Source: Chelydra serpentina
Lineage: Eukaryota > Chordata > Testudines > Chelydridae
DNA: 64,000 bases
Direction: 5' to 3'
Assembly (NCBI GenBank): GCA_037349315.1
Contig: JBAIAC010000030.1
Span: 11,243,501 to 11,307,500 of the forward strand
Shown: in pieces, positions 58,753 through 64,000 of the stretch
Position numbering within the stretch: the stretch's first letter is position 1
How the letters are laid out: each line of letters opens with the position of its first letter
Made by a program: the position numbers and the translations under genes
The notes under the pieces: model-generated
Told to the model about the DNA's origin: nothing
Database searches by the model: none
What the model saw: the letters and a program-made list of their open reading frames with translations, nothing else

Positions 58753-61335
58753 TTAAAATTAATGAAAGTGAAGTTGTAGAATAAAACTTAAAATATCTAA
58801 AATTCACAAATATGCAAGTGCATGTCAAAGTGCTCTGATGAGAAACAGATAATCATCTACTAGTTTCAGTGCTTACGTTGTCATTGAGCTGTTTTAAAAT
58901 ATGAGCTGCAATTAGAAATATTCTCACTGTGGTCTGATGTAGAGTGATATAAATAACTTTACTAAGTCCAATATAGTGTAATAGTAGAATCAGTTGACAT
59001 TCTTTTACTTAACACTGCCTGCAGATTTGCCTACATAATGGCCAAATTCATCTTTGGTATAATTCCACTGATTTCAGTGGAGTTGCACCAAGGATGAATT
59101 TGATGTCATAGTTGGTGTTGCTTAAAGTTAAGCTTTCTTGGTTAAGGACAGTAATCTGGTATTTCTGACTAAGCTTGGATAAGCTGATGTCACAGTATGT
59201 AACATTAAAAATTAGTTTAATGTTCCTACTGTGATAAGGAAACAAAACAAAATGGACCAAATTCAAACTGTTGCAACTCCACTTCTTTTAATTAAGATTC
59301 TAACCCACAGTCTACATCCCTATTTTCCTCCACATGGAAGTTATAAAAAGGCAGTATTCTTGACATACTAGGGATACTAAGTATAATCTTTTGTATCCCA
59401 AATCATTTGATGATCACTGTATGTTTGTGTCCACTTAATTCAGTCTCTCTTTCCATTTTGGTAGGAACATTGTAGACAGGTAACAATGAATACTGAATGC
59501 TACTGTTAGCTTTTATACTGAAAAATAATCTAAAAGTAATAGCAGGACTTGAGCAGTATCAGAGACATCAATCACCAAAGCTATATCTTACAAAACAGAA
59601 GCTGGCAGAAATCGAATAGTTCTTTGACCATGTTAAGACATATAACGTATATACACTAATTTCCCTTGGCTACTGAGGGTTTCAGGAATCCCTGAAAAGT
59701 TCTACTTGACGGATTTTTCTCTGAATTTTTTAGAATATAGTTTGACAAAAGACCTCAATGAGAAGATACTATCTAGTTGCTGTTTCTTAAAGCATGAATC
59801 TGAGAGAGGATCTCCCGGCTGTAAAGCAAGGAGTTATATGAAAGTTTTGGCGGCAAGACAGATCTGAGCTATTTCTCTAATTATTATATTCTTGCTTGCT
59901 GCTTAGAAGGGCTCCATTGCGCCAGACTGTCAATCATCCAACAGGCTTCTAATATTCAAAACCCTCTTGAGCAGAACATAGAAAGCATACATGAGGAATG
60001 GTTAGCCAGATTTTAGCACCTCAAAAACAATTCTGTGCACGTAGGGATGGAGGATGTTTTATTTTGTTGTGTTGGATGTTTTGTTGTTAAATTCCAAAGG
60101 GATTTCTGGACATGCTTTAGGAAAGGATTGTTCATGTCTATGTTGAATTATATAAAAATGAGAGAACAACTGAAAATTGGTTGATTAGTTTTGAGGCTTG
60201 CAAGAATGATGTTCAAAGGCAAGAAATGTAAAACACACACTGTTTACTAAAAACAAAGTAATTCTAAGCCTATGTTAGGCTGCTCATAAAAGACCTTGCT
60301 GTAATGAATACGTGCAAGTGGGTATAACTGACGTTACAGTGGTAACCTTACCTCCGACTGTTTCCTGACTTTTGCACTGTTAAATAGCTCAGTCTTAACT
60401 TTGCATTAATTTAGTGGGTTTTTGCTTATTTTGCAGAACCCGCATTAGCACTTTTTGCCAGGCTAGCAATAAAAATTTCTGGTAACCCATCCTATTTTTT
60501 TTTTGTTTCCCCCACAAAACATACCAGCTTCTTCTCCTGAAAACAATCTGTTTTTTTTCCCCAATAAAGTAGGGTAAGATCATCCGGAATTGATGTGTAG
60601 GATAATCAGAAATGTCCCTTTTTTCAGGGCTGGTCCCAGACAATTTTACAAAAACTACTGTGAGGTCCCAGTTTGCAAAACCCAAAGCAGAACAGCCACC
60701 TGACACAGCTGCCAGCCAGCTGCGAGTGAAAAATTGATATATATGCATTGCAGAGACCACCCCAGATCTGTAATACAATAACTAGTAGCTAAACGCCTCT
60801 GCTGTCACCTGGGTGTAATTTGTAAAGCAGAGTCTGTAAAAAAGCCAAAAATGGCTGAGAACTTAAAAACTGGATGGTAACAGACCACAAAATCCAGTGA
60901 TGAGTCAACGTGGTGATATTCGAAACAAAAAGAGCTCTCAGCCGTGTTAGTGAGCTGTTTCCATTGCTTCACGCTGACCCTGACTTTTTAGACTTCATGT
61001 CTGCTACCTTGTCCTCCATGAAAACTCCCAGTGAGCACCCTCGTAAGCCACCCCTCCCACACAGAGTTAGATCCATATGGAGTCTGAGACCGTGGGCATT
61101 TGGTCAGCCTAGCGAACCAGCTGCACCCACACCAACACGGGATACCAGCCGAGATGGGATGCTGGCATCCATGCTTCTGCTCTCCTCCCCTGCACTATAG
61201 GTGAGGACTGGACTTGGCAGGGTTCTGGGGAAGGACGAAAAGAAAATACAGGAAATGACGTGCAGCTGCAGGAGGACTTGAGAGTGAAGAATAAGGTGGC
61301 AGAGAGATAGCTATGGTGAGATATGAGGCTACTTG

Positions 61336-63222
61336 AGGATATGAGGATAGGCAGGGCAGAAAAGGTGGGGGAGTTGCGTTGTATGTAAGAGAGCAGTATG
61401 ACTGCTCAGAGTTCCAGTATGAAACTGCAGAAAAACCAGAGAGTCTCTGGATTAAATTTAGAAGTGTGAGCAACAAGGGTAATGTCGTGGTGGGAGTCTG
61501 CTACAGACCACCAGACCAGGGGGATGAGGTGGACGAGGCTTTCTTCCAGCAACTAACAGAAGTTACTAAATCACAGGCCCTGGTTCTCATGGGTGACTTT
61601 AATCACCCCAATATCTGCTGGGAGAGCAATACAGCGGTCCACAGACAATCCAGGAAGTTTTTGGAAAGTGTAGGGGACAATATCCTTGTGCAATTGCTGG
61701 AGGAACCAACTAGGGGAAAAGCTCTTCTTGACCTGCTGCTCACAAACAGGGAAGAAATAGTAGAGGAAGCAATAGTGGATGGGAACCTGGGAGGCAGTGA
61801 CCATGAGATGGTCGAGTTCAGGATCCTGACACAAGGAAGAAAGGAGAGCAGTAGAATACAGAGCCTGGACTTAAGAAAAGCAGACTTTGAGTCCCTCAGG
61901 GAACTGATGGGCAAGGTCCCCTGGGAGAATAACATGAGGGGGAAAGGAGTCGAGGAAAGCTGGCTGTATTTTAAAGAATCCCTATTGGGGTTGCAGGAAC
62001 AAACCATCCCGATGTGTAGAAAGAAAAGTAAATATGGCAGGCGACCAGCTTGGCTTAACAGTGAAATCCTTGCTCGTCTTAAACACAAAAAAGGAGCTTA
62101 CAAGAAGTGGAAGATTGGACAAATGACCAGGGAGGAGTATAAAAATATTGTTCAGGCATGCAGGAGTGAAATTAGGAAGGCCAAATCACACTTGGAGTTG
62201 CAGCTAGCCGGAGATGTTAGGAGTAACAAGAAGGGTTTCATCAGGTATGTGAGCAACAAGAAGAAAGTCAAGGAAAGTGTGGGCCCCTTGCTGAATGAGG
62301 GAGGGAACCTAGTGACAGAGGATGTGGAGAAAGCTAGTGTACTCAATGCTTTTTTTGCCTCTGTCTTCACAGACAAGGTCAGCTCCCAGGCGGCTGCACT
62401 CCACAGCACGGTATGGGGAGGAGGTGACCAGCCCTCTGTGGAGAAAGAAGTAGTTCGGGACTATTTAGAAAAGCTGGACGAACACAAGTCCATGGGGCCG
62501 GATGCACTGCATCCGAGGGTGCTAAAGGAGTTGGCCGATGTGATTGCAGAGACATTGGCCATTATCTTAGACAAATCATGGCAATCGGGGGAGGTCCCGG
62601 ATGACTGGAAAAAAGCTAATGTAGTGCCCATCTTTAAAAAAGGGAAGAAGGAAGATCCGGGGAACTACAGGCCAGTCAGTCTCACCTCAGTCCCTGGAAA
62701 AATCATGGAACAGGTCCTCAAGGAATCAATTCTGAACCACTTAAAGGAGGGGAAAGTGATCAGGAACAGTCAGCATGGATTCACCAAGGGCAAGTCATGC
62801 CTGACTAACCTAATTGCCTTCTATGATGAGATAACTGGGATTGTTTAGCCTGCAGAAGAGAAGAGTGAGGGGAGATTTGATAGCTGCTTTCAACTACCTA
62901 AAAGGGGGTTCCAAAGAGGATGGATCTAGACTGTTCTCAGTGGTAGAAGATGACAGAACAAGGAGTAATGGTCTCAAGTTGCAGAGGGGGAGGTTTAGGT
63001 TGGATATTAGGAAAAACTTTTTCACTAGTAGGGTGGTGAAGCACTGGAATGGGTTACCTAGGGAGGTGGTGGAATCTCCTTCCTTAGAGGTTTTTAAGGT
63101 CAGGCTTGACAAAGCCCTGGCTGGGATGATTTAGTTGGGGTTGGTCCTGCTTTGAGCAGGGGGTTGGACTAGATGACCTCCTGAGGTCCCTTCCAACCCT
63201 GAGATTCTATGATTCTATGATA
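61336..63222 (+). mobile_element. CR1 LINE, 5'-truncated and internally deleted
   Basis: An open frame runs from about 61340 to 62848. It covers the C-terminal half of the AP endonuclease ([36 protein letters not shown]), the linker, and the N-terminal RT blocks ([36 protein letters not shown]). It then jumps to the extreme C-terminus of ORF2 (62841-63134, including [14 protein letters not shown] and VVKHWNGLP). The RT palm with its catalytic aspartates is missing. The 3' UTR follows (GGTTGGACTAGATGACCTCC) and ends in ATTCTATG repeats at about 63222. The preserved frames suggest a young copy. Endonuclease codons upstream of 61336 are absent. Confidence 0.93.
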
Positions 63223-64000
63223 CTTAATAGTTATGGGGAAATCTACAAAGGGAAGAAGAAAGAAAACGGGTAGGAGAACTGAGAAACAGACTTCTTTCAT
63301 TTTCCTCATTTTGCTTCTAAAGCACAGAAAATATGAGGAAAGAATAAGCACCCCCTTCTCTCTCTCCTGAAGCTATCAAAATCCACCAGAGCACACATCC
63401 CCGATTCTCATTAAAGTTGTACCCTAAGAACTCTCACGCTGCTAGACTCCATTACCCTGGCACCAGGAGAATAAAAGGGACAGGATGGAACTAAAGATTC
63501 CCTACCACCATAACTTCTACCCACAAACATTTCCACAGTGCTTAAAAAGACACTAGAAGACAATGCAGGCCAGAGAACCATATTCATGAGGGGACATGGT
63601 CTGCAGGAAATTTCTTAGTTCTCTGATGTCTGATCCTGCCTTTCATATGCACTGGGATTGCTCAGATTACTGGAATGGGAGTTCTGAATGGCAAGTAATA
63701 CAGAAACAGAACCCTCGATGTAACTTTACATATTAAAGCCCACATTTTCAAACAGTGCATGCAAAACGTACTTGCAGTTTTGCACATGTCTTGTAGAAGC
63801 TGGGGTATAGGTGTAGTAGCACCTTCATTGGGTAAATAATACTTTTTAAGTCTTTAAAAGACTTTAAAATAATCGTTACAGTTTGAGTTAACTTTTTCAG
63901 ACTTAAGAAATAGAACATCTGATTTTTAGTGATTCCAGACTCCATTTTGTGTGCAGTTTTATGCATGCTAACGCACACACATAAACACACACTTGCACAT

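Larger units (their letters stand above)
42833..64000 (-). other. GFRA1: GFRA1 upstream intron, partial
   Basis: More than 21 kb of the intron preceding the first visible exon lies here; its 5' end is outside the window. I looked on the minus strand for the exon encoding the domain 2/3 junction and did not find it. Annotated insertions are a foldback MITE, MIR-like remnants, an inverted-tRNA repeat, a local duplication, hAT MITEs, an LTR inside a LINE, Penelope-like copies and a CR1. The stretches 44371-48479, 48791-49299, 52791-53673, 54013-55064, 55166-55720, 56038-56465, 58006-58507, 58753-61335 and 63223-64000 contain nothing I can name. Confidence 0.8.

Noticed and set aside
60395..60778. 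A 127-codon minus-strand ORF
   Set aside because: There is no recognisable domain; the composition looks random and the ORF is short for AT-rich intron background.

Overview
The window is vertebrate nuclear DNA, most likely from a turtle (a crocodilian is the main alternative). It is AT-rich and intron-like, and is filled with retrotransposons and DNA transposons of reptilian type. These include CR1 LINEs ending in an ATTCTATG-type tail, a tRNA-derived SINE whose 3' tail resembles CR1, a DIRS tyrosine-recombinase retrotransposon, hAT and Harbinger-like MITEs, and ancient MIR-like SINEs. None of the long bacterial-style ORFs is a cellular gene. I infer the species group from remembered repeat families, not from a search.

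The one host gene I can support is GFRA1 (GDNF family receptor alpha-1), on the minus strand and spread over the whole window. Four internal coding exons are visible at 42832-42723, 34636-34502, 30290-30112 and 336-283. Each has AG/GT splice borders, and codon phase is preserved across all three introns (8.1 kb, 4.2 kb and 29.8 kb). They encode part of the cysteine-rich third domain and the Thr-rich linker towards the GPI anchor. Earlier exons (domains 1 and 2) would lie beyond position 64000, and the last coding exon lies before position 1.

The largest inserted element is a 6.3-kb DIRS-type retrotransposon (about 22767-29062). It sits in the 29.8-kb GFRA1 intron with its genes in the same sense as the host gene. 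It carries inverted terminal repeats, an internal complementary region, a Gag with a Cys-rich N-terminus and an SR-protein-like Arg/Ser region, an open RT/RNase H frame and a tyrosine recombinase. Gag and recombinase are broken by frameshifts and a stop, so the copy looks dead.

Other insertions, in order, include a Tigger-like MITE with a nested SINE (3.8-4.4 kb); three copies of a foldback Harbinger-like MITE (14.0, 30.6 and 43.5 kb); three copies of a family with inverted tRNA-like modules (1.3, 11.1 and 49.3 kb); and four hAT-like MITEs with 8-bp target duplications (33.0, 41.6, 53.7 and 55.7 kb). Further along are a perfect 92-bp x 3 tandem repeat (37.0 kb), two LTRs (38.4 and 56.8 kb, the latter inside an old LINE) and an internally deleted CR1 (61.3-63.2 kb). 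There are also small Penelope-like insertions (7.2, 52.7 and 58.5 kb) with a hammerhead-like core.
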